From assembly GCA_003427395.1 (NCBI GenBank), contig BFEA01001023.1:142357-206356 (forward strand): a DNA stretch of 64,000 nt. Reading direction: 5' to 3'. The notes under the pieces were generated by a model. The model made no database searches and was not told the DNA's origin. It saw nothing but the letters and a program-made list of their open reading frames with translations. This document shows positions 46,901 through 57,005 of the stretch, piece by piece. The position numbers and the translations under genes are program-made. Source of the stretch: Chara braunii. Lineage: Eukaryota > Streptophyta > Charophyceae > Charales > Characeae. Positions within the stretch are counted from its first letter, which is position 1. Each line of letters starts with the position of its first letter.

Positions 46901-47680
46901 TGGAACCCCGTACTACTATGGATGTGCGGTCGTTCATGGGTCTGGCTGGATATTACCAGCGTTTTGTCGGCTCTTACTCCAAAGTTGCGGCACCATTGTC
47001 GAGGCTTCAGTCTCCGAAGGTACCATTCTATTCGACGACGCAGCCTGGACTGCATTTCAAGCATTGAAGGACGCGATGCTAAGCGCTCCCACCCTCCGCA
47101 TTTATGATCCCACCTTACGTACCCGAGTGACTACGGACGCTTCCGGATACGGCATTGGTGCGATATTGGAACAGCATGACGGTGATGATTGGCACCCGGT
47201 CGAGTACTTCTCCCAAAAAGTGTCCCTCGTCCATTCTCTGGATGATGCTCGGAAGAAAGAGCTGCTGGCTTTCGTCACCGTTCTCAAACGATGGTGACAC
47301 TTTCTTCTCGGGCGTCGGCGTTTCACATGGAATACGGACAACAATCCGTTGACCTACTATAAAATGCAGGACATGGTCACAAGCACGATCGGCCGATGGA
47401 TGTATTTCATCGACCAATTCGACTTCGACCCCGTCCATATTCCAGGCCCCGCCAATCGGGCAGCGGATGCACTATCACGGCGACACGATTTGTGTGCCTT
47501 AGTGCCCGATACATTTCGGCTCGACGACAATTTGCAGCAGCACTCCGTCAATGGTTGCAAGTCCGACCCGAAGTACTCAACACTTTATGCAAATCTTTCA
47601 TCAGATCACCTGCCGGCAGGGCATTATCGCATCTCCGACGGGTATTTGCTTCTCCACCTGCTAGGGAAGGACTTGTTATG
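46900..47680 (+). pseudogene. E4 RNase H
   Basis: Connection GLAGYYQRFV, then TTDASGYGIGAIL, KKELLAFVTVLKRW, NTDNNPL and ADALSRRHDL are recognisable. A TGA at 47295-47297 again replaces the CGA Arg of the KRWRH block. A frameshift lies near 47000, and the segment ends at TGA 47679. Confidence 0.82.
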
Positions 47681-47681
47681 A

Positions 47682-48725
47682 GTGTCACGCGATCGCATCT
47701 TGCATACTCGCCTTCTTGGCGAATTCCACGACTCGCGACTCTCGGCACACCCTGGCGGCACGTCTTCGCCAGCGTTTTCACTGGGAAGATGTCCTTCACG
47801 ACGTCAACAAATATGTGCAGTCATGTGCAGTTTGCCAGCAGAACAAAGGATGGCATCAGCTTCCGTATTGCGAACTCAAACCAATGTCAATTCTGCAAGA
47901 ACCGTGCCTATCCATTGCTATGGATGTCACCGGCCCGTTTCCCCGCGATCGCCTTGGTCATGATGGCATTCTCACAGTTGTTGACCGTTTGAGCAAGTAC
48001 GCCAGATTTCTTCCTTGCAAGTATCATGCTGCAGCGCCCAAGCTCGCACGACTCTTGCACACCGGCTGGATTTGCAGCCATGGTGTTCCGGAAGACATCG
48101 TGAGCGATCGTGATACTCGCTTCATGTCGACATTTTGGACATCCCTCATGGTTGAGTCCGACACGACAATGAAGCCGAGTTTCACTCGGCACCCACAGAC
48201 GGATGGACAGACGGAGCAGGCGCATCAGACCGCCTAGATGATGCTCCGTACTCTCATCTATCCGGACCAAAAAGATTAGGTTGATAGCCCTCCAGATATC
48301 GATTTCGCCCACAACACTTCGGTGCACCCGGTGATCTATGTGACTCCATACGAGTTGCATCACGGTGGACGGAAAGGACGTATCTTCGCTCATCTTCTTC
48401 TTCCCCGGGCCGCCAACATCGATGTCGTTTGCTCTCCCGCTTCCATTCAGAAGTACAGGGACTTGCTGATCAAAGCCCGAGCAAACATGAAAAAGGCTCA
48501 GGTCCGCATGTAACAGCAAGCTAACCGACGTCGTCTCCCATGTCCTTTCCGTAAGGGTGACCTTGTCTGGGTCCTCGTGAAGGAATTCGCGCTTGAGCAG
48601 GATGTCTCTCGCAAGCGCCTCCCCAAATGGTTTAGACCATGGAAGATAGTTTCTGCAGCCTCCAATGATGCGGGCGAGCTGAGTACCGTCGTAATAATAA
48701 CCATGAACATCCTCCAGCTATGGTA
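47682..48725 (+). pseudogene. E4 integrase and tail
   Basis: The first zinc His residues are in one frame (GEFHDSRLSAHPG) and the CAVCQQNK pair is in the next (shift near 47755). The core is open and conserved: MDVTGPFPRD, IVSDRDTRFMS and GQTEQAHQ, with exactly 35 residues between the second Asp and the Glu. TAG at 48235 and 48277, TAA at 48511 and TAG at 48724 interrupt or end the tail. No chromodomain was recognised. Confidence 0.82.
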
Positions 48726-48730
48726 GGAGT

Positions 48731-50061
48731 GATGACAAAAACAACCCGACTATGAGCGGGAAGTCAAGCATCCGGTTAGGATCGCGACCGTTACGACGAG
48801 CAGCGTGGCCTTGATAAAGAGCACAAGAACCTGTGGTCTGCTCGTGCACTCATCGAACGTGCTCAACGAAAATGAACCCACCTCTAGATCAAGGCTAGAT
48901 GTGATGCTCGATGGCCATGACGACCATGGAAAAGAAAAGTCGGGATCAGAACCACCACCAGAGTCCAGAGACCGGGGCGGTGAAGCACAACTATGTGCAA
49001 GTAGGAGCAATAGTGAGATTGATAAGCAGCATTGTGTTCCCAACGTCACAAAAGAATTCAACAATCACGGTGGTGAAGCGTATGCCTATGGGCATCACTC
49101 CACAAAATCACCGAGGGTGCAAAATGAGAATGAATTTGTCGTAAGGAGTCAAGTGGATACGTTTCTTGTCATTATGCCGATGCAGCGCCTGGCGCCTCGA
49201 GCACACTGAGCAACACTATGTGTTTACTACTAATAGCACCGAGATCGAGACTGTTAGACAAGCCCCTCCTCACTGGCAATGGAAGAATCTTGCGTAAACG
49301 TAGATCGTGGACATGACACGCAGCATGTAGATTACGAGCATGAGAGGCAGCACTTCGATGATGAGTACGGAGATACACTCAAAGAGAGTCACGAGGAAGT
49401 CGACATGCACTGCTACGGACCACACTCTAGTACTCACCAAATGCACAATATGGAGGATGAATCTTTCCCTAGAACACAGGATACATCATCATATTCAAAC
49501 TCTCTTATGACGATCGGGCAGCCTCTATAGCTTGATCTGAACAACCCACTGCCCGATCAAAATTTGACAGGGCCAATTAGTTCGGAATAATCTGAAACCC
49601 CCATTTAGAATCTTAGTTTGCAAAACACGGCCAAGAGACAACCGAGTAACTCAACTTTTACCCCTGACTTCCCCCTCTTTGCCTTCTTCTACTTCTCCTC
49701 GAACTTCCTTCTTTGTCGTATTCCCTCGTCATGCTTTTCTTCTTACTCTTCTCGGTTCTCCAGCAGCTTGACGGGCCCGTTCTCCCGATTCTTCAAAGCA
49801 ACCTACCCGCAACCAATCCGCGACAACTTATAGCCTCGTGAGCTGGCCTAGCGAGCGGGCGAAGGTTAACCCTGCTGGCTGTATACCTGCCTGTAGAATG
49901 GCACTATTAAGGGGGAAGGACAATCATTGGGACCACTCCAGTCTCCCCTGTATGATTCCAATTTTAACGAATGTCCCGAAGGACTGAGCTTGTGGCTGCG
50001 GCTACCAGATATCATGGGCTGACCGGACCCAGGCAAATCCAAAATTGCAGTAGTTTACTCA
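48731..50061. other. No recognised gene (possible E4 3' region)
   Basis: 48731-49530 has several open frames, some His/Glu/Asp-rich, but no domain. 49560-49850 is CT-rich. Neither resembles the 21-kb LTR by eye. Confidence 0.4.
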
Positions 50062-50133
50062 CTTGCGTTCAGCGGAGTTTGAACACAGGTCTGCACTTCA
50101 ACAGTTTAGGAGTGTACCAATTGAGCTAGGCCC
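50062..50133 (-). other. tRNA-like SINE head (A and B boxes)
   Basis: On the minus strand TAGCTCAATTGGTA (50115-50128) is a near-perfect A box and GTTCAAACTCC (50074-50084) a B box, spaced as in a tRNA. The D and anticodon stems do not pair, so it is not a working tRNA. A tRNA-derived SINE or relic is likely. A/T-rich sequence on the + strand side at 50205-50250 could be unrelated. Confidence 0.6.
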
Positions 50134-50577
50134 GTTGGTGCGAGCATAAATACCGATTCCAAGATCGGAACCGCTACCGTGCCCCAAGAAATGGGACCAA
50201 GGAATAAAAATGAACATAAAATAAAACAATAAAAATAAATAATTATAGCAAAAATTGAGAAAAGGAAAGGGGAAGGGACCGCCGCGGACTTCGTTTGCCC
50301 TGCCAATCGGGTCCGTTGTCGGGGCCAACAACAAAACCAAAGGGGAATAGCCCCGCCTAAGCCTCAACCCCTTGGTTCCTTCAAACTGCTCCACCGCTTT
50401 CCTTGTTGTCGGTTGTTGGCTTTGATCCTCATCCTTCCGAGCTGAAAGTCGAATGTCGTAACCAATAGTGCTAGGCCCATGGCTGATATTAACAACCGCT
50501 AAATTCTATATAAATGGTTATTGTACTATGTGTGAGCCTACGGAAGTGTCCCATGGTCACAAGAGTGGGCAGCACAT
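50134..50577. other. Upstream of E5 gag, TATA-like site
   Basis: No gene was found. TATATAAA at 50507-50514 lies about 65 bp before the E5 gag ATG, but no LTR resembling 55446-56443 precedes it. E5's 5' LTR appears to be missing. Confidence 0.4.
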
Positions 50578-52077
50578 TTGGAATTGGGGGAAGATAGGGA
50601 GGCCGAGATGGCCATCCCCCAGGAAGAGAGAGAAGCAGCAAGGAGGCAGATTGAGACAGAAACGGACCCGGTGAGAAGAAAGGCGAAGGAGGAAGAACAA
50701 CAAATGGCATGGAGATACAGGCTTTCCCAAGAGAGGGTAAGACGATTGGAAGCGGCGGAAAAGGCAGACAAGGATCTGAAAGCGGAGGAGACTAGGATGG
50801 GAAAAATCAGGGAAGAGACGGAGATAGCTACTAAGCTCAATACCCTGACTCAGAGCGTACAATCTTTACTAATTGCACACCACGAACAAGCGCAATATAT
50901 TCAAAGTTTAGAAGTAAAGGTAGATGCAATGTGCGTCGGGTTCAAAATTTTCGCGAGTGACATGATGAAATACTTATTGGTCGAAGTCCACAATGCAATT
51001 AGTAAGACCCGAGAGTTTTGTACTGGCGCCATTGAAGGCGCCAAGTTAGCGACTCCTAAGGAAGAGGAGCCGGCCCCACCACGCCGTGAGAAAGTCAAGG
51101 TCCGTTTTCCCGAACCCTTCAGTGGAAAGAAGGGTGAGGATTTCAATAACTGGGAGGCCAACGTGCACTCCTACTTGAACTTACAGGGAGTCACGCCTGA
51201 GGACCATGTTTTGGTGGCCTTCCAGGCCATTCGAGACGAGGCGACTAGCTTTGCTAGGTCGCTAGCCCGCGCTACGAACTGTGATAACGATATGGTGACG
51301 TATTCGAGACTGACACCTCTCTCTGAGTTCCTGAAATCGCTCAGGGAGCGATTCTCAGATGTGACGCGGGGGCTCAAAGCCTCCGACAAACTCCAAATGA
51401 TACACACTCGCCAGTGGAAGAGTGTGCACGCCCTCAAGTCCGCCATGGACGAACTGATTGCGGTCCCTGGGCATGGAGTAACCGATGCCCAACTTCTTAA
51501 CCTCTTCTGTCGCGCCCTCCCTGAGAACATTCAGGGACATTTCTTCGAGAAGAAGAACCAGCAGGTCATGACTTACGTCACTCTTAGTCGGGAGGCAGTT
51601 GCATTTGCCGCCCAAGCATCGCCAGTTACCACGTTCTGGCACAAAGATCTGTCAAAGGGAAAAATGCAGAAGGGATGCACCATCTTGGGCCAAATTAAGG
51701 CCAAAGATAGTCTGATATTAGCAATGGAGGAAGGTGGTGCCGACGAGGTTCCCTACTCTAACATCGAGTGGGGACTAGAGGAGGAGGAGAACAGCGGCGC
51801 AGGCCAGGGGAGAACCTACATCGCTGTAGCGGTCGGAGGGAGGCCGCAAGGAGGAGGACAAAGGTCCGACCAGAATGGTCAGGCCCCAGGTGGCCGAGGA
51901 CAGGGCGGCCAGGGGGTTCGCGGCAATGGCAACCGCCAAGCGAGAGGAAGGGGAGGTTCCCCATCTAACCGTCCGCGTTTTAGTCGACCACCTCCCAGAC
52001 AAGGATGGTGGCACCCAGGCCGGCCCGATGGCAAGAACGCATCAATAGTTCTCAGTGCGTGTTCTGCAGGGACCTAG
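50578..52077 (+). CDS. E5 gag (499 codons)
   Basis: The frame starts at 50578; the first in-frame ATG used could be 50578 or 50608. The N-terminus is a charged coiled coil (EEREAARRQIETETDPVRRK). The capsid core begins near residue 165 (VRFPEPFSGKKGEDFNNWEA, then LKSLRERFSDV, LIAVPGHG). A Gly/Arg/Gln-rich tail precedes the knuckle, which is lost to a frameshift: CVFCRDLGHIIKFC is at 52056-52097 in another frame. The uninterrupted length suggests E5 is younger than E1. Confidence 0.8.
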   Translation: MELGEDREAEMAIPQEEREAARRQIETETDPVRRKAKEEEQQMAWRYRLSQERVRRLEAAEKADKDLKAEETRMGKIREETEIATKLNTLTQSVQSLLIAHHEQAQYIQSLEVKVDAMCVGFKIFASDMMKYLLVEVHNAISKTREFCTGAIEGAKLATPKEEEPAPPRREKVKVRFPEPFSGKKGEDFNNWEANVHSYLNLQGVTPEDHVLVAFQAIRDEATSFARSLARATNCDNDMVTYSRLTPLSEFLKSLRERFSDVTRGLKASDKLQMIHTRQWKSVHALKSAMDELIAVPGHGVTDAQLLNLFCRALPENIQGHFFEKKNQQVMTYVTLSREAVAFAAQASPVTTFWHKDLSKGKMQKGCTILGQIKAKDSLILAMEEGGADEVPYSNIEWGLEEEENSGAGQGRTYIAVAVGGRPQGGGQRSDQNGQAPGGRGQGGQGVRGNGNRQARGRGGSPSNRPRFSRPPPRQGWWHPGRPDGKNASIVLSACSAGT

Positions 52078-52231
52078 GTCATATCATCAAATTTTGTCCT
52101 AAGTATAGGGACTGTGCTGCGTCTGGGGCAGCAAAAGACAGCCGCCGGTAGGGGTTGCAACTGCCCCTACCCCAGGAGTATGTGGATCTGAGCGTGCCCA
52201 CGAAGTAGAGTCTCCCACTCCACATACCTCC

Positions 52232-52798
52232 ATGGCAGAGGTTGCAGGCCGACATCTAGTAGGCTGTCCAGAGATTGCTTGTGTTAGAGTCTCTCTAGAC
52301 GTTTCCCTCACAGGCTTAGCCGAGGAGTTAAGAGAGAGGAGGCAAGCTTGGGCGAAGATGAAGAAGGATAGTAAAGGACAACTTATCCTCGCAGATGTAG
52401 AAATTTTTAGAGCTAGAGTAGGTGCCCTGATAGACAGTGGGGCGACTAGGAGTTATATCAGTCGTCGAGCGCTGAAGAAGTTGAAGCTTAATTTGAAAGT
52501 CCAACGCTGAGAGGAACTTGTAATTAGCAGTGTTGCGGACAACAACAGGATGCGTGTTGAAGAATATGTTGGGGGGGTCCACGCCTACTTTCGCCTAGAG
52601 AAAGATGGGAAGATAGAGAAGGTACTGCACTCCTTGACCCTCCTTGTGGAAGAGAGTCTCCCGTTTGACATTGTTCTAGGTACAGATTGGGGAGAGGCAG
52701 CAGGAGCCACACTGCACCTTAGAGAGCACGAGCGTAGGCTCCCTATGGCAGTAGAACGCCTAAGGGGGCAGTCTACAGGATGTCTCCCAAGGAGTTAG
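52232..52798 (+). pseudogene. E5 aspartic protease, one stop
   Basis: ALIDSGATRSYIS has an intact Asp-Ser-Gly at 52433-52441. A TGA at 52508-52510 interrupts the frame, which then continues to FDIVLGTDW near 52668. Except for the stop (one C-to-T step from CGA) the domain looks sound. Confidence 0.82.
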
Positions 52799-53547
52799 AG
52801 GAGCTTCGCAGACAGTTAGATGAGCTCCTAGAAAAAGGATGGATCAGGCCTAGTTCGTCACCGTTTGGCGCACGTGTTTTGTTTGTCCCAAAGGAGGGAG
52901 AGCTTCGCATGTGTATAGACTACAGGGGGCTGAACGCCATCACAATTAAGAACGCAGAGCCATTGCCACGTATAAATGACTTGTTAGATGGCGTGCAGGG
53001 ATGCAAGTACTTCTCAAAGATAGACCTGAAATCGGGGTACCATCAGATAGAGGTGCATCCTGACGATCAGTATCAGACGGCGTTCAGGACAAGGTATGGG
53101 CATTCCGAGTTCATAGTGATGCCGTTTGGACTTACTAATGCACTGAATATATTTCAGCGCTGCATGAACGACTTGTTTAGACCATGGTTAGATAGGTTCG
53201 TTGTAGTGTACCTAGACGGCATCCTAGTGTTCAGCAAGACCCTCGAGGAACATGAGGGCCATCTGCGGCAGATTCTAAGCAAGCTGAGAGAGTCTAACTT
53301 CAAGATTAACCCGAAAAAGTGTGAATGGGCCAAGACACAGGTCCTTTACCTAGGCCATGTACTAGATGGCGATGGCATTTGGCCTGAGGACAGCAAGATT
53401 GCATTCATTAGAGATAGGCCAACTCCTAAGACGCTGACAGAGTTGCGCTCATTCCTAGGACTGACTAACTACTACAGGAAGTTTGTGAGGAACTTCTCCA
53501 CGATCGCAACTCCCCTTCATAGACTTCTGAAGAAAGAGACTATCTAG
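52780..53547 (+). pseudogene. E5 reverse transcriptase with YLDG active site
   Basis: A 255-codon open stretch carries [46 protein letters not shown] and MPFGLTNA. The catalytic box at 53209-53220 reads Tyr-Leu-Asp-Gly: the second catalytic Asp is Gly (GGC), which should abolish polymerisation. TAG ends the stretch at 53545-53547. Confidence 0.88.
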
Positions 53548-54115
53548 AAGTGGGACCAGGATTGTACGTCAACNTTCAAGAAATTGAAGAAGGCTTTGAT
53601 AGAGTACCCTGTCCTCAAAGTTGCTGATCCATCATTACCATTCGTTGTTACTACAGACGCGAGTCAGTATGGCATAGGTGCCGTTCTACAGCAAGATGAC
53701 AACAACGGTTATAGGCCCGTAGAGTTTTTGTTAGCCAGGCTGTCCTCAGAGAAAGTCGCAGCATCGACTTATGAAAGAGAACTCTACGCTCTCAGGCAGG
53801 CTTTAGAGCACTGGAAACACTACTGCTTAGGAGGCACTTCAAGGTTTACTCAGACCACGAGACTCTTAGATGGCTAAAGACACAGGCCAAGATGACGCCC
53901 AAGTTGACTAGATGGGCTGTTGAGATAGACCGGTATGACTTTGAGTTGAAACCCGTCAAAGGCAAGTATAACGTGGTAGCTGATGCGCTAAGTACGAGAT
54001 CTGATTACCAGATAGTGAGCCACATTACTGGACCACAAACGGGCTACTGTTTGAGAAGACTAATGTTGTTGACAGACTATATATCCCCAATAGTGAAGAG
54101 ATCCGTAGTCTGATC
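53548..54115 (+). pseudogene. E5 RNase H, frameshifted
   Basis: FVVTTDASQYGIGAVLQQ, STYERELYALRQALEHW and then, after a frameshift near 53835, TLRWLK and YNVVADALSTRSDY are seen. One ambiguous base lies at 53574. Confidence 0.82.
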
Positions 54116-54785
54116 TTAGGGGAATGCCACGATACGGAAGGGCACTTTGGATGGCAGAAAACTTTACTAACCTGATGATGTCATATACGTGGCCAGGAAT
54201 GAAAGTAGATTGCATAGAGTATGTGCGCAGCTGCAAGGTATGTCAACGGAATAAAACTACAACCAGAGTCCGCTAGGTCTTCTGAGACCCTTGCCTATTC
54301 CGTCAGGACCCGGAGATTCGGTTTCCATTGACTTCATGGATACTGGGGTCAAGAGTAGGCACGACAAGACTCAAGTCATAGTCATGGTAGATAGGCTTAG
54401 CAAGTATGCAATATTTGTTCCCTTGCCTTCAGAGTCGCGTACAAACTTAGTCATTAGTAAGTTTTTCGACTTCTGGGTAAGCGAGCATGGTATGCCGCTG
54501 TCCATAGTCAGTGATAGGGACACGCGATTTACTAGTTAGAATTGGCAGGATCTTATGAAAGTCTATGGGTCTAAGTTGTTGATGTCGTCAGGACGACACC
54601 CAGAGACTAATGGCCAGACAGAGCAGATGAATAAGATCTTGCAACAGCTACTTAGAATGTATATTAGACCAGATCAGATAAACTGGGATGAGATGCTTCC
54701 CAAAGTAGCAAGTGCTTACAATAACAGTGTTCATCTAGCTACCTGCACGACTCCTAACGAGCTACATAAGTCCTTTAGACTTTGA
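54116..54785 (+). pseudogene. E5 integrase, stops and frameshifts
   Basis: ECHDTEGHFGWQKT gives the zinc His pair; the CKVCQ pair follows in a damaged stretch (54170-54280). The core has SIDFMDTG, IVSDRDTRFTS, a TAG at 54537-54539 (CAG to TAG), then GQTEQMNKIL. All three DDE residues are present. Confidence 0.82.
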
Positions 54786-55407
54786 GGGACTAAACCGAGA
54801 CCAGAAACACAGACTTCCACCCGGCACACGAGAGTTTGCGTTACAGCATGAGCAGGAAGTCGCTAAGGTCATAGACAATCTGAGAAAGGCCCAACATCGA
54901 ATGATAGAGCAAGCCAACAAGCATCGTCGACCTTCCCAGTTTCAGGTAGGCGATCTAGTCTGGGTCAAGTCAAAGGAGTTCCCACCTGAGGAGAACATCT
55001 CGCAGAAGCTCTTACCTGCGTATACAGGACCGTGGCCTGTCCTATAAGTCAAAGGAGGAGAGGACGGCCCGTCATATACTATAGAGATTCCAACACACCT
55101 CCACACATACCCAATCTTCCATGCATCTAAGTTGTTACCCTGCACCACATCTGACAGATTCCCTTCTAGGAGATCGATGATTCCGCGAGACATGGATGGT
55201 GCATATGATATAGATCACATAGTGGAAGAGGACGTGTTTAGGACAGGAGGTCGAGGTTGTCCCCAGAAGTAGTATAAAGTTTGGTTCGCATACCAGGAAC
55301 CCGAGGACGACCGATGGTTCACAAGAACAGAGCTTTTGGGAACGGCTCACGACATAGTACACGCCTATGAGAGGGAAAGAAAGGGCAAAGGTCATGCCTT
55401 GAGTTAG
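54786..55407 (+). pseudogene. E5 integrase tail with WFTR chromo-like end
   Basis: ANKHRRPSQFQVGDLVWVK, KLLPAYTGPWPVL, FHASKLLPC and a C-terminal module with YKVWFAYQEPEDDRWFTRTE and a final helix end at TAG 55405. TAA and TAG stops interrupt it near 55045 and 55269. Confidence 0.75.
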
Positions 55408-55429
55408 GGTGTTCTCGGAGGACCTCGAA

Positions 55430-55445
55430 TTTAGGATGGTGGGAG
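55430..55445 (+). promoter_or_regulatory. E5 polypurine tract
   Basis: GGATGGTGGGAG immediately precedes the LTR start TGAAACGG, as expected for the plus-strand primer. Confidence 0.8.
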
Positions 55446-56443
55446 TGAAACGGTTTCACCCAGTTGACCTGACATTGCAGTCACAGAGATTCGATCCCTA
55501 GACCTGTGCCACAACCCTGTATATTGATCCCGTGTGCTGAGTGAGATTCGATCCCTAGACCTACGCTATACCTGTACATAGACCCTGTGTGCTGAGTAGG
55601 ATTCGAGCCCTAGACCTGTTCCACATCCCAGATTAGTTTGTAGTTTGGGTAGTAGGACTTGATCCCTAGGTCTGTAGATTAGCAGCTAGGTCTGTTACCG
55701 ATAGGCTTAGGAAGTCTGTTATAGAAGTCTCTACGAAGTCTGTTGAGGACTGGAATCTGTCTGAAGGTCTGTATAGTGTAGAAGGCCGTAGGACAGTCCA
55801 TCCAGCAAGTACCAAGGGTAGGGGCTGCACGTGGGGAAGGTTCTGGACTACGTGGTGGGTTCCACACGTTTTGGCCCAGAAGGCCAAACGTCTGGAAGCT
55901 TCCCTGGGCCACTCGTTTTGGCCCAGGCCCACACGTTTTGAGGCAGGCCCGGGTACCTCCGAAAAGGTGTAAATAAAGAGGCAGCGTCCAGCCATGCATT
56001 CATTCGCCTGTGTGCCATGCGAAAGAGTTGCCTTGGTATCTTGTGCGGGGAGGACTGCAGGTGCCCGGAGAAGAAGTGGGCTGTGAAGAAGACAACGGCC
56101 ATAGCGAGCCAGCGAGGGAGACACCGACGACCATAGCTCGGAGGAGGAAGACGACGGCGACCATAGCCGCCCAACTGTTGGTGTAGACAGAGTGTACAGA
56201 GTGTGAGTGGCTGTGCTGTGTGGACATTCAGGGTGATCCTCGTACGTGCGTGCAAGCGAGAGTGAGGGAGACCAAGGCTGGTGGTAGAGACAGTGTTCGA
56301 CGACCATAGCTGCAAGTTGTACAGTTGTTCAGACTGAGTTTAATACACGTTCGTTGTTGTTTCTGAGTTGAAGGAGTTCAGTTTTACCATCGGTTCTCAA
56401 GTGCGCATGTTGTGAACAAGGTCCAAAGTCGAGTCTGATTGCA
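55446..56443 (+). repeat. E5 3' LTR (998 bp)
   Basis: It starts TGAAACGGTTTCACC and ends GAGTCTGATTGCA, both shared with the solo LTR in E3. It contains four 55-57-bp subrepeats beginning GATTCGATCCCTAGACC (55488, 55545, 55600, 55656). A TATA-like TGTAAATAAAG at 55968-55978 is followed by AGGCAGCGTCCAGCCATGC, and four CCATAGC heptamers lie at 56098-56310. Transcription would start soon after the TATA-like site (inference). Confidence 0.85.
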
Positions 56444-56469
56444 CTAGTATTAGGGGCTGGCCATAGCCT

Positions 56470-56770
56470 GAGTCTATGATTGAGGTGAGGTCCTTCTTAG
56501 CGATGACGGGTTATTACCGCCTGTTTGTGAAGAACCATAGCACAATTGCAGCCCCCTTGAAGGATCTCACATGCCTTGGCAACCCGTGGTAGTGGACTGA
56601 TGATTGCGAAAGAGCGTTCAAGTGGTTGAAGTATGCTTTGATGCATCATAAAGTCCTTTAACTTCCCAATTCGGAGAAATTGTTCATAGTTACAACCGAC
56701 GCAAGCCAATATGGCATTGGCCCGGTTCTCCAACAGCAAGAGGAATCTCAAGGGTTTTTATGAAACCACT
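56470..56770 (+). pseudogene. Isolated RNase H relic
   Basis: VRSFLAMTGYYRLFVKNHST and VTTDASQYGIGPVLQQQ identify the RT-RNase H connection of a Ty3/gypsy pol. It has three or more stops and resembles E3's region 36160-36440. The relic starts about 30 bp after E5's LTR. Confidence 0.75.
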
Positions 56771-56774
56771 CTCT

Positions 56775-57005
56775 TTCAAGTTCCTCTAAGGCTACAGACG
56801 CATCTAATAAAAAGATCATCATTTAGCCCGGGTCTATTTATGGGGTGACCAAAGAGTCAATAGCTTCGACCATCTCCTGGAATGGTGAGGGATCTTCTAT
56901 CACTCCGGCCTGAGTAGAAGCAGCTACAACTTCTACTAGCCCGATGTATTTCCTTGTGAGCCACTCGCAGAAATACTCGCTTGGGATGAAAGACCGTTAC
57001 CGTCG
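56775..57005 (-). pseudogene. Inverted gag-protease junction relic
   Basis: It matches, in minus orientation, E3's 37790-37990 (phrases TTCCTCTAAGG, GAGTCAATAGCTT, GGTGAGGG, CTAGCCCGATGT). It lies head-to-head against the + strand RNase H relic, so the two pieces were joined by rearrangement or separate insertions. Confidence 0.65.

Larger units (their letters stand above)
43064..48730 (+). mobile_element. E4: Ty3/gypsy gag-pol, 5' part displaced by E3
   Basis: gag, knuckle, protease, RT, RNase H and integrase follow in order. Upstream there are only about 190 bp before E3's boundary. The 5' LTR end and PBS at 21.7 kb are therefore the likely missing start, since 22320 and 43064 become contiguous when E3 is removed. 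I could not find a convincing 3' LTR or PPT after 48730. Stops and frameshifts inactivate it. Confidence 0.75.
50578..56443 (+). mobile_element. E5: Ty3/gypsy element with 3' LTR
   Basis: It has full gag-pol order, a PPT and a 998-bp 3' LTR. The 5' LTR and PBS were not found. Stops, frameshifts and a mutated RT active site make it inactive. The gag ORF (499 codons) is undamaged. The word CTAG (56444-56447) follows the LTR and would be the expected 4-bp duplication, but the left side is unavailable. Confidence 0.85.
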
